Positions 1-9,479 of a DNA stretch of 31,285 bases are shown here, in pieces (position 1 is the first letter of the stretch; every line of letters begins with the position of its first letter). Where the stretch lies: positions 93,137 through 124,421 of the forward strand of contig NW_006766924.1 in the NCBI RefSeq assembly GCF_000275845.1, read 5' to 3'. The position numbers were made by a program, and so were the translations under genes. The stretch comes from Dichomitus squalens LYAD-421 SS1. Taxonomy: Eukaryota; Basidiomycota; Agaricomycetes; Polyporales; Polyporaceae. Below the pieces are notes generated by a model that saw nothing but the letters and a program-made list of their open reading frames with translations, did no database searches and was not told the origin of the DNA.

Positions 1-638
1 CTGTACCTAGAGTCGAAGCAAGACTACAAAGGTTAAGTAAGTAACTACAAGTTAGAGGTAAAGGTAACAAAGTACTCACTCTTCAGTCAGTAAGGAAAGA
101 CTGAAGAGGGAGGACGCAATCTGAAGTCCTTATATACTACAGAGAAGTGTCCATGACTAATCGAAGAGTGGTTAGTCACATGTACCATAGTGCAATGAAT
201 AATACGATGGTGAAAGAATTGCGACGTATCGCACCATAGGATGAGTAAGAGATGAGTAAGGCATAGACCTGTCTAGACCGTTCTGGAGTAGTACGGATTG
301 TCCTAGACAGTACCAGAAGAGTCCGGAAGCATAGCTATAGTACACGAGCAGAGAGTCCCAAATATGGTAACATACTACATAAGCGACTACAGCTAAGCGC
401 TAGGAGACGCATAGCCTCGTGTAGTCCGGACCGGATAAGTCCAAGTTCAACACGCAGCGAAGAGAAGGACGGAGATCAGATGAGTGCTGTGGCGGATTGA
501 CAGAAGACGACAATCCGCAAATCCCTCTATTAGTGTGCTTATGTAATATGACATAGGTGTACTCATGCGGGAGACAGCCCTGTAACATCTTCCAACCTCC
601 TCTCATGTGCCCCGCATTTTTATTGTAGACCACCAGAT
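1..638. other. Non-coding stretch at window edge
   Basis: I see no supportable gene here. The stretch is rich in short tag/cta words, contains a TATA-like cttatatac near 131-139 and related words such as tctagac, cctagac and agtccgga. This could be old repeat or LTR-like DNA cut by the window edge, or the promoter of the gene starting at 639, but I found no paired terminal repeat to prove it. Confidence 0.4.
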
Positions 639-1704
639 ATGCCTGCGCCTTCACCTACTCCATCTCCTCCGCCGACCCAGCAGAGGCGGCATAGGATAGC
701 ACTGTCTCAACGTCAATCTCCATCACGTTCTGTCTCGCCGTCCCCACCTCGTTCTCGTTCTCGTTCTACCTCTCAATCAGTCTATAATCGCTCTCACCCA
801 CCAGATCCATACAGCTCTCGTTCTCGCTCGCATTCACACGTATATCAGTATGGTACATCTTTCTCAATTCCGAAAACACATCCCCGCGACGCTACGCAGC
901 GTGTTGCCCGGCACTCTGAAAATTCGCAAAGTCCCCTTGTTGCCCCCTACCAGTATCCCTCTCCCCACATCTATAACTCATCTCTGGAGTACGAGTCTGC
1001 ATTCCCTAATACCTTACCAAGCTTGGCAAGCTCCGCCTATCTGAATATATGCGCATATACTAACTGCTTCATAGGAACCCTTACAGTCTTCGGCCTCCTC
1101 TAGTCAGTCGCATACATCCCTTCAAATCATCGAATTGGGGCTGCGAATGCAACGTATGGAACAAGAGCATTTGCAATTCCGGTACGGAGACGTCTTCCCT
1201 ACACCCCTTCAGTTTCTCATCATGACCTCTATATAGCCACCAACTCGCAGCCATCCAAACGCACTTGATCACCGGCAAGTGAGTCATGGTCCGCCACAAG
1301 CAGATACACATGCGGTCCCCACCGCCGAAATTTGATCAAGTCCGTGCGGTCATACCAACGACCGACAATGGAAATCACCCTGACGGGAGCCTCGCTGACG
1401 GTTACGCAGGATGGGTCTCGTGCATTCTACTCACCTCCACTCCTTTCGCAGACATCAAGCCCCTGGCACCAACATCTTAGAGGCCCCAGAGGACAACCGA
1501 GGTACTATGCGTCTGACTGCCTGCATGTGCTCATGTCCGGATGACCTGTCTACAGCCACTCTCAAGCGCTTGATGATGGAGTCCATCAATCCTACGGAGG
1601 TTCTCGTAGCTGGTGAGGAGCCTGGGCACGACTGCGAGCATCATCGAGAAGACTTCCGCAAGGTACGCTCCGCCTTACTCGCAGGTCCCCAGATGCATCA
1701 GTAA
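639..1704 (+). CDS. Serine/arginine/proline-rich protein of unknown function, exon structure partly resolved
   Basis: I do not recognise this protein. It opens at ATG 639 with about 70 residues dominated by S, P and R (repeated SRSRS-type words), then a Ser/Pro/Tyr-rich stretch. Exon 1 seems to end at 1025 and exon 2 runs 1075-1181, encoding a short predicted helix (words such as IIELGLRMQRMEQEHLQFR). The intron between them (1026-1074, 49 nt) starts with GCAAG rather than GT, has a perfect actaac branch-point word and ends in tag; it restores frame. A third exon probably starts at 1251. The 3' part (about 1480-1704) reads open in one frame, has a Cys-rich word CMCSC and ends at TAA 1702-1704. 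Splicing between 1251 and 1480 is unresolved because three frames look partly coding. The stop lies 7 bp from the Plavaka end, so the gene may be truncated or may itself be mobile-element cargo. Confidence 0.4.
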
Positions 1705-1710
1705 ACCTTG

Positions 1711-1787
1711 CACTTACTTAGTGCCTTAAACACCTTAATCGAGGAGCTAAGATGCTAAGTACCATTAAGACACCAAGCTCCATTAAG
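1711..1787. repeat. Left terminal/subterminal repeat of the Plavaka-like element
   Basis: CATTAAG occurs at 1763-1769 and 1781-1787, with related CCTTAAA and CCTTAAT words at 1724-1738. The segment around 1762-1774 (ccattaagacacca) is nearly repeated at the right end (cattaagacacca, 8145-8157), which ties the two borders to one element. Likely role, by analogy with CACTA elements, is transposase binding. Confidence 0.6.
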
Positions 1788-1853
1788 CCAGCTGAGTTGT
1801 CGCTCGAAAGATTTGCTCGTTTGCGGTAGCACTAGTATTATAGCCATGTATTG

Positions 1854-4800
1854 CTAATGAATGGTTTCGTGCGCATGATAGTCTATGTATCTGTTCACAT
1901 AGTAGGTGCGGAAAGCATCTAGAGTGTCCGAAAAATGAAACGTAATGGGTATACGAGTTGTACCGAACACGGGCATAAGATGGCATGCACGGACAATACA
2001 ATCAATGGCAATTACACCGACGGCGCGTTCGCCATTGCCGAGTATCTCAGGCTCAACAACCCACAGGCCCGTAAGGTCATCAGGCTCATCGTTGTGAAGG
2101 AGGAACCACTCTACGAAAGCACATTCATACTTTGTATCCTCGAACATGAAGCTAAAAAATAAAAGGACTCGTGCAACGACAATGCTCCCGTCGGAAAAGG
2201 AGCCGTCTGGTTGTAAATTCACCAAGACAGTATCAAAGCGAGCATACTGACCGTGCCACAATGGATTGCATCGGATGACCTCTCGATGCATCCCCCCTGG
2301 ACCTGATATCTCGCTGGGAGCATGGAACGTGGCATATGCGTGATGGTAGACAGCGATGCGGAGGTTTTTTGCAATGTACGGACATTGCTCGAGTGGTATA
2401 GCGTCGCCAGGGTCGAGCTCCGGAAAATTGTCGTCGTGAAGGAATCTTCTGATGTTCTCCCGAAGCTTTGGGAGGCGGGCCTCGTCCTATAGATCATTGA
2501 GTCTTCGGAAGTATGCTAGGGCGGGTCAGTGCACATACATATACCAAAGACGGGAGGAACTCACTTGCACGAGCTACAAATGTGATGTTAGTATCTGACT
2601 CGAATCCCGGAGCAGCTGCCGCATCGGCCTCGTCTTGAAATCGAGCATCGGTGTCGGCTTGTGTTTGACGCCCCTCGAAAGCTTCAAAAGAGAGAAGTGC
2701 GTCAGTAAGGACATTGTCTTGTAGCATACCAGATCGCCCGAACTCCATGCGAGCGGCAGCCATTTTGCTGAGGCGAGTATTGAAGGCGAGGATTTGTTTG
2801 ATGGGATGGAACCCGTTGGAGGATCGCCAGGGTCGCTTGACAGCGACAATGTGTTTAGACTCTGTTATCGACGAACAGAGTCCGTTCGGGGAACCAAAAA
2901 GCTGTATGGATTTGATGTAATGGATGAGGGCGTGTTGTCGAGGGAGGGATATGCCATCCGGCCGCACACCAATGTCCTCAAAAATTGTGCGTAGCTTGTG
3001 GAATTTGGTCAGGGCGACGTCCATGTCGTGAAGAGTTTTCGTGTCGTGAGTCGGACGTCGTGCGAGGTAGCAAAAGTCGAGAAAGGCTGCGATACACTCA
3101 GACACCTGGGTGGGTACGTGGCCAGTAATCGCAGGAAGATAGACCTGTAACATATCTGGTATTAGTCACCTGCAGACACGCTTCAAGAGATAAGGGTGCT
3201 TACCCTCATCAGAGCCTTCGAATCGTTTCCGGTCCATTGGGAAAAGTTGCGCCCGTCCGGAAAGCGTCGAAGGCCAGGGAAGGAGGGCGCGGCAGCTATG
3301 CTAATTGCCATAGATCAGAATATGCGCACATATACGTGAGGGAACATGGCTCTATTGAACGACTGTCTCCGGAGGACATGGCACTGTGCGTTCAAATACA
3401 GGTACGGCAGGCCATTGAGAACGCACATACCGCGTTCCTCCTCTTCAGGTGTAATGGAAGCTCCAAATGGAACAGACTCACCGTCGATCAATATCGTCCA
3501 TAATGCGCTTCGCTTCAGCTTCGCTTTCAGCGGTAAGGTAAATGTACTGAGTCACCCAGTCGACGAGATGATCCTTGAAGGTCCCCTTGATCAGCTGGTG
3601 AAGCAGATCAGGGGACAGGAGCTCGTGGATGTCGGCACGGGGAAAACGATAGGTGAAGGGCTGTGGCAAATGCATATAAGGAGATACGAAGGATGTTGAA
3701 GGGATGAGGGTACAGACAACAACGTTGCTATCGATTCCAAAGACGTCCCACAAAGTGGGCGCATCAAATGTCTCCAGGAGACATTCTGTATGCTCTCTGA
3801 AGCATGGAGGGCCCGCTTTGTCTAGCTCTGTTGGTCGGGCACGGCATCTGCGATACTAGAGTAAGCGTTCGAGCTTGAGGAGGGAGTGCCATACAAGTCT
3901 GAACTACACACTTTGGACACCAGCTGGAGACGACGCCTGACACGTATACCTGTTCTGGATAGTCCGCAATGAAAGGCCCGATTTCAAAAACGGCGCGACG
4001 AAAATGGCCATCGGGACAGCGGATCACACGGGGGGTCGTCATCCACGGCGACAAGGGCGCGAGGACATGGGCGAGAGCGTGGTGATACAACTGTTTCTTG
4101 AAGGCGCGAAATGCAGCGCTGTCGGAGTGCTGACGTACAGCTGAAAGTATTGTACGCAGACGAAATCAGAGATAGAATGGAAAGCACAGCGGTAGGTACG
4201 TACTTTTGGGAATTGGCAGGAACGCTATGGGTATCACGGCCTCCCCATGTGCTCGGCGCATGCTGTTGTGGAGGTTGCCAGCCGACGCATACACCGGATG
4301 AAACTCCTGGTGTCCTGTCGCAACCGAAACGGTCGTCTTGTCCGCGCCAAGTATGAGGGGGAACAGCATTGCTCCATGTGTTGCCGGGTCTTGGGCAATC
4401 TTGTCCTGTATGGCGTTGTCAGTAAATTTTGAGGAGCCGCATAAGAACGTGCACGTACAGCCTGCTTCCATGCAAAGTGTGCGGACATCAAGTTAGAAAA
4501 CTGACGGTTGTTCTGAGCAGGATACTCCTCGAATGGAATGTAGTCCCAGCTGTTCTCAAATTCGGCGCTGCCGGCCATATTGACTAACGCCTGTTCGATG
4601 TCGCGGTAGTGGAACTCGTACTCGTCATGCATCCAGTGCGCCTCTGGGTCCATGGGGCCAGTGTAGCGGACTTTGATCGTCTTCCATTCGATGTTGCCGA
4701 AGTCGATGTCATCGATCGTGTGATACATGGTGTCGGTGCTGGAGAAGAAGCCGTTGGACGAGTCTTGGCCGTTGGTTTGAATGACGCGTTTTGCAGAGAG

Positions 4801-5168
4801 AATTTGAAGGAGCTGATTGATGTCCGCCGAAGAAGATCTCATCTTCTCAAAAAGCAGTTCTGCGAATTCGAAGGACGGTCGGTCTTCGAACGGCGTGAAA
4901 TCGTTGATACCCTCCGACGGGGGGGGAGGAGTGTTTGCGGGAAGGAAGTTCCCTTCTCGATCGCATGGACGAGCTTACATCACGTCAGGTATGTGCTCTC
5001 ACACTAGAAGAATAGGTGCTTACCATTCAGATGAGGGTGGTATCGAAATATGGGCTCCTGGGCGGCAGGACGAGGAGGTTTTGGATTCTTGTGAACATGG
5101 CGGTTATGTGTGGTGAAACCGCAATGCGTGACGAAAGATATCTGACACAGGTTGCACCAGCGAGCCAT
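1854..5168 (-). CDS. Plavaka-type DDE transposase (CACTA superfamily)
   Basis: Nine exons splice to one open frame of about 909 residues: 5168-5024, 4973-4459, 4405-4204, 4140-3912, 3847-3718, 3660-3482, 3300-3204, 3144-2545 and 2486-1854. All phases match. The start ATG opens a C2H2 zinc finger (C5, C8, H21, H24/H26) for DNA contact. Family hallmarks follow: a PPPPSEG linker after the finger, ILGADKTTVSVATGH, CPDGHFRR, FIADYPEQV, RFPRADIHELL, SPDLLHQLIKGTFKDHL, LPRQHALIHY, SSITESKHI and, near the end, FHFSDTLDAFR with YIDYHAHE. By position D242, D425 and E594 are candidate catalytic acids; that is inference. It would cut and paste the element by binding its terminal repeats. Oddities: the intron at 3301-3481 is 181 nt against about 50-65 nt for the rest, and the last intron uses GTATAT rather than the stronger gtgagt 32 nt upstream, which would break frame. 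The full-length frame argues against decay. Confidence 0.88.
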
Positions 5169-5356
5169 CCTAGCTGTTGAGAAGAAGAGGTGAAGGAGCT
5201 GCGCGACGAACACAAAGTAAGCGGGGGCAACAGGGAGAGATATGAGATGATAAAACGCATGCGACCAGGGAGCAACCTTGGGCGGCAAAAATCAGCCCGC
5301 GCGTCGTCTGTCTCCTTGTAACCCCCACATCTCCGGCCAATCTGTCTTGGTCACCT
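5169..5356. promoter_or_regulatory. Divergent promoter gap between the two transposon genes
   Basis: Only 188 bp separate the ATG of the transposase (minus, 5168) from the ATG of the companion gene (plus, 5357). The gap must hold both promoters and 5' leaders, so the two genes are probably co-expressed. It is pyrimidine-rich on the coding sides, and no clear TATA box was seen. This is inference from layout. Confidence 0.5.
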
Positions 5357-5542
5357 ATGGCTCGCGGGGCCAGCAAAGCAAGCACTGGCCGTGGTCGGGG
5401 CAGCCGTGGCCGCGGACGGAGTCGTGGTGCCTCTCCCTCGGCTTCTGTGACGTCCCAAGAACCGTCACCTGTCATGAGCTCGTTGTCCCCGCATGACATG
5501 TCGAGCACACTTACCACTTCCACCCCGATATCGACCCCAGGC

Positions 5543-5590
<48 letters not shown>

Positions 5591-8127
5591 GCCTCCTCGT
5601 CCACTCACCTATCGCCCGGAAAGGCTCCAACAGTCGAACACGATGTCCAGGGCACTCTATCCATTGGTAAGTACATGCATACATTGTCGTCTACCACGCC
5701 CACCAGATTTGTGTTACTGACTATCAGTTCTCTGCCTCAAGCACTAGACAATGCAACACCTACCGGTGCCGATGACCTGGGCCGGAGGGTTGAGAAGGTA
5801 ATGTATAAGTCTGCCTACATACGAAAAAAATATTGATACGCTGATCAGCGCGGTCATCCCTATGGCACACGAACAAGCAATACCGACAGAAATCCAGGCC
5901 TCTATCCAGGCTTGAAGTGGCGAGAAGACAAGGCTGAAAACGCTAGGAAGGTCGCTGAAACTCAAGCAAAGCTAGACGAGTCTACGAAGCGCAAAGCGGC
6001 CAAGGTCGCACAGCATGAGCGAGAAGAGGCAGGCTCCCGCCGTCTAGCAGCTCTCGAGGATGCGCGGTATTTGGAAGAGCAAGAGGAAGAAGCGTACCTG
6101 GGAAGAACCACAGTCTCTGCCCACAACTCCCGACGCGAAGGCGCTTCGAGCGCGCCTACAACAACTGCCGACGCGTCTATGGAAGTTGACGACCAGGCGA
6201 TTGGCCACCACGGCATCGAAGGCACGTTCGCCGGAATCTATGAAGAACCAGAAGATGAATATGAAGAACGTGCTTCTGAGGAGGATGAGACACAGGTGCG
6301 TCCCCAGGAGATGTAACCTCAACAACAGTATGGCGACAAACTCACATTCTATTCTAGTCACGTCAACTCCGCCGCAAGTCACGGCGTCGAAATGAAGTCC
6401 TCGGGAAAATCGCGACGTCTCACCAACTCAATGTCGAAGGTGTGCACATAAGTGAAGCAAACACTGGCACGCCTGCAAAGCGACGGGCTGAGGATGTGGA
6501 GGGGGGCAAAAGGTACGCTTCTCACGACCGCCATTCTCTCCACTTAATAACTCCCACCTTGCGCGCCTCATAGACCGCCGAAGAAGCCAACTGTCAGCGC
6601 GTTCAATGATGATTGGGCGGCCTTGTCACCAGCTGGGTCGCGATTGTTATCCGTCGCTCACCCACCCTCATCTTCCAACTCACGCCCTTCTTCCATCTCT
6701 CGCACATCTTCTCGCGCTGGCTCTCAAGTCGACACCTCTGCGCACGATTCCTGGAAGGCGATTCTTCTCAGCAAATTAGGACCACCTGCATCTCATGGGG
6801 TGGGTATGGACGAATTCTTGCAAGGCAGCAAGACATCACAATCTGGAACCGTTGTTCTAGAGGAGGAACAGATTGGTGGGTTACAGGACGATGACATTGA
6901 ATTTGAGCGACCTACAGGTACCGCTGGATCTGCCGGCAGCTGGAATACATCGAGCACACCGGTATGTCCCATTTCCATTTCCGCTTATCATCGTCTGTCA
7001 TGTCTGCACCCACATCCTCGACTGTCACCACACCTCTCTGCTTCTTCCTTTGCCTGCTTGGACATGACCTTCCCTGCTCAACCGTCATTATAGACTGTGG
7101 AGTTCTACGGTGAGGTTTCAAGCCTTACGAAGACCAAGCGGACTGCGAAGAGAGACATGCCAGAAGAACAGTCGCTCTCCGCCGACAACCTCCCGGGATG
7201 GATCAAGCCCGTGTGGCCCCAGGTTTCTGCTTCCCTTTGCGCATTCTATGGTGCCGAGGAGAACCCATGGGTTCTGGACCGGAACGAGGAAGACCCGGCC
7301 CATTTCGACAACGTCTTGAAGGTCCTCCTCGATGCGCTCTTCCCCGAAAAGCATTATATTGCTGATTCGAGTGATCAGGTATACAAGATTGTGAGTTTTC
7401 GTCCATCGATGTCGGAAATTGTCGCTGGTGTCACTGACTTGCTTTGCAGGCCCGCCAAGCTATTTACAACTGGCGGCGTGCTTTCGCAAATTCGGCACGT
7501 GCAGCCGTCAAACAAGCCGTCAAAGCCCGCCATGGTAACCCCCGACAGGTGATAAGAGAAAGTGTTGCGGCCTGGGCCAAATCCGCGAACAGTCACGGCG
7601 GCGAGGCGCACTGGGAGAACCCTGACACCCGCAAGGTATGTCCGTCTGTTGCATCGAGTATACATTAGAACACTGACTGCAGTCACCATAGGACGGCGAA
7701 CCCTCTGGCGCCCTCCAATCAAGATATATGCTGCAATCATTCGCGGGGCACGTACGTCGTACAGAGAAGTCGCTTTTCAAGAATCTCGGCCTCCCTATCG
7801 GTGCTCTAACACTTGCCTGCACAGCGGTACATTGCATCCTTTATGACATTGATCCTTATAAGCTTACATACATGATACTAGGTCGACTACGCATTCCGGC
7901 ACTACTATACAGGGGTAGAAGCAGCGCCGAAGGGGCTTCGGCGTTTCGATTACGACACCGTGGGCCATATGATGGAAGAATGGTACGAGTTGACAGTCAA
8001 GCCTCTTGCTGACACGAAGCCGCACCGATTCAAGGCTCTCGTCGCTCGCGCACGCGAATGGGGCCGGGCTCAGGCTGTCTCAAATGAGTCTGACTTTCGG
8101 TCAGAGTCCACGCAGCCAGAGCATTAA
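5357..8127 (+). CDS. Transposon companion protein with GRG repeat, coiled coil and C-terminal helical domain
   Basis: Nine exons join in phase to about 737 residues: 5357-5666, 5748-5797, 5849-6295, 6358-6512, 6574-6961, 7094-7390, 7450-7635, 7692-7826 and 7882-8127. The second exon could instead start at 5742, adding two residues. N-terminal part: Gly/Arg-rich low complexity with an eightfold GR repeat (RGG-like, often nucleic-acid binding), then a Lys/Glu/Ala-rich coiled coil (exon 3) and an acidic Glu-rich stretch. Exon 5 is Ser-rich and disordered. Exons 6-9 look like a folded helical domain (LPGWIKPVWPQVSASLCAFY, IYNWRRAF, LALACTA-like segment LTLACTAVDYAFRHYYTG). That C-terminal layout resembles the DUF6532 group of Agaricomycete proteins, a comparison made from memory. 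Function is unknown. Being divergent to the transposase, it is likely a helper, targeting or DNA-binding factor of the same element. Its TAA stop lies inside the first right-end CATTAAG repeat. Confidence 0.72.
5543..5590 (+). repeat. (CGTGGT)x8 coding hexanucleotide repeat
   Basis: Eight perfect copies of CGTGGT encode alternating Arg-Gly in the companion protein. The perfect DNA repeat, without synonymous drift, suggests recent slippage expansion, so copy number may differ between element copies. Confidence 0.9.
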
Positions 8128-8180
8128 GCTCGGCCATTAAGACGCATTAAGACACCATTAAGCTCATAAGGTGCTAAGTG
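8122..8180. repeat. Right terminal/subterminal repeat of the Plavaka-like element
   Basis: Four CATTAAG copies lie at 8122-8128, 8135-8141, 8145-8151 and 8156-8162, followed by ggtgctaagtg, whose reverse complement CACTTAGCACC matches the left end imperfectly. The first copy overlaps the stop codon of the companion gene. Confidence 0.65.
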
Positions 8181-8222
8181 ACGGCGTGCGTGGGGAGACC
8201 ATTTGAGACTCGAGACGTCAAC

Positions 8223-9191
8223 CCCAGTGAAAACCCCGTCTATTACCAACGATTGCTGGCTATTGCTATCTAATGCCGTCTTTTCTGAGCGATTTCGGAT
8301 GACAGCTCGGCGTTTAACGCGCTCATTTCATACATCGATTGGCTAGTTTTATATATACAATGGGCCGTTTGACGTCGATCGATAGTACTAAATGGGTGTT
8401 CGACGTATATACTGTTGCATCCATGTCCATTATATATATGTCTGCCTGTGTGCCGACCAACGGATATCCGACCATATCCATTCTTACCTGGTCTTCGATC
8501 TCGTCCCCGACTCCTTCGTCCATGACGCCATCCGTGTTCGCGACACTCTTTATAAGGTGGGCGATGGCCGTTCTCCCGTCTGGGCACCCTTTCTTCCCTT
8601 CTCTCACCATCCCTTCCTGTACTTAGGTACACTCACTCATCGTGAGGCTAACAGGTGGGGCATCGCTGTCTGTACACGTCACATACAAGTGAGTGGGCTA
8701 GTCGCTGTCGCACAGCATACAGGTAAGTCGCATACGAGGTTACTGCACAGGAAGCAAAGAGCACATGAGGCAACGCAGCAGTACTTTGTGATAGGTCGCT
8801 GAACGTGGGCTTGGCACGCCGCACAGGTGCGGGGAGTAGCGTACTATGATGTAATCCGAGAATTGTACCGTAGAGTAGCCACCTATAAATATCCTCGTCC
8901 ATGCTCGATCTAGAACCGGATGAAGCATATGAACTTCTCAGTACTGTCGTAATTTGTCCCAATATGGTTGTCAGACGTTGAATAGACCGGAACATACCAA
9001 TATCGGGGGGAAAAGATGCAAATAGACGTGAAAAGTCGATCGACGGCAAATAGCTTTTTGTGCCTTTTGCCACCGTTTTCCATCGATTGATACCGATTTC
9101 TAGCGATTGTTACATGTTTCTGTCTTTACGCCAGACAGCAATCGGCTGAAAAAGACCAGAATAGTAGGAAACAGACGGGGTTCTCACTGGG
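8223..9191. mobile_element. 969-bp non-autonomous element with terminal inverted repeats and 7-bp target duplication
   Basis: The left end CCCAGTGAAAACCCCGTCT (from 8223) matches the reverse complement of the right end, CCCAGTGAGAACCCCGTCT (from 9191), at 22 of the first 25 bases. Immediately outside, CGTCAAC occurs at 8216-8222 and again at 9192-9198, an exact 7-bp direct repeat that looks like a target-site duplication. Many CGATTG/ATCGAT words lie inside both ends and may be subterminal binding motifs. No transposase-like frame is present; the longest open frame (8648-9073, minus) resembles nothing I know, so the element would need help in trans. CAGTG-type ends recall hAT elements, which usually duplicate 8 bp, so the superfamily is open. 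This also accounts for the gene-free stretch 8181-9437. Confidence 0.72.
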
Positions 9192-9290
9192 CGTCAACAT
9201 TGATGGATAGGGGACACGGGTATACTACATGGGGTATCTACTCAGGCAAGGCCGGAGAGCTATCACGATCCAGAACTGGGCGCCGTCGCT

Positions 9291-9384
9291 CTTAATGGTG
9301 CATCTTAGTTCTTATGCCTTAGACGGCCTTAATGCCAACTTACGCGCCTTAATGGCCTTAAAGGGCGTTTTAAGCCGCATTAAG
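9291..9384. repeat. Third CATTAAG/CTTAATG cluster, orphan transposon end
   Basis: CTTAATG occurs at 9291-9297, 9328-9334 and 9348-9354, and CATTAAG at 9378-9384, with extra CCTTAA words between. This is the same motif that marks both ends of the Plavaka-like element, about 100 bp beyond the 969-bp insertion. It is probably the left border of a second, related element whose cargo is the gene that follows. No matching right border was found downstream. Confidence 0.5.
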
Positions 9385-9479
9385 CAATTCCCTGATTTCC
9401 TGATGCCTGCTCACTAACACGTCTGCCGCGCCGTAAGATCAAATTCTATACAGACAGAGAATGGAACGAGTTCAAACGC

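Larger units (their letters stand above)
1711..8180. mobile_element. Plavaka-like (CACTA superfamily) DNA transposon, near complete
   Basis: The span of about 6.5 kb holds a Plavaka-type transposase on the minus strand and a divergent companion gene on the plus strand, both ending close to the two borders. The borders carry short, imperfect inverted ends: the left has ACTTAGTGCCTTA at 1716-1728, and the right, read inward on the minus strand from 8180, gives CACTTAGCACCTTA. Both borders have clusters of CATTAAG or its reverse, as expected for subterminal transposase-binding sites of CACTA elements. A target duplication of 2-3 bp was looked for but not convincingly seen (ttg on the left, acg on the right), so the exact ends may be off by a few bases. 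The open transposase frame suggests a young, possibly active copy. Confidence 0.75.

Noticed and set aside
1..638. Possible LTR
   Set aside because: TATA-like word and repetitive tag/cta composition, but no second copy, primer-binding site or polypurine tract was found within the window.
2487..2584. Frameshift in the transposase near residue 699
   Set aside because: The strong gtgagt donor at 2569-2564 would break frame, but the alternative donor GTATAT at 2544 joins in phase and gives the expected family sequence, so a pseudogene call is not needed.
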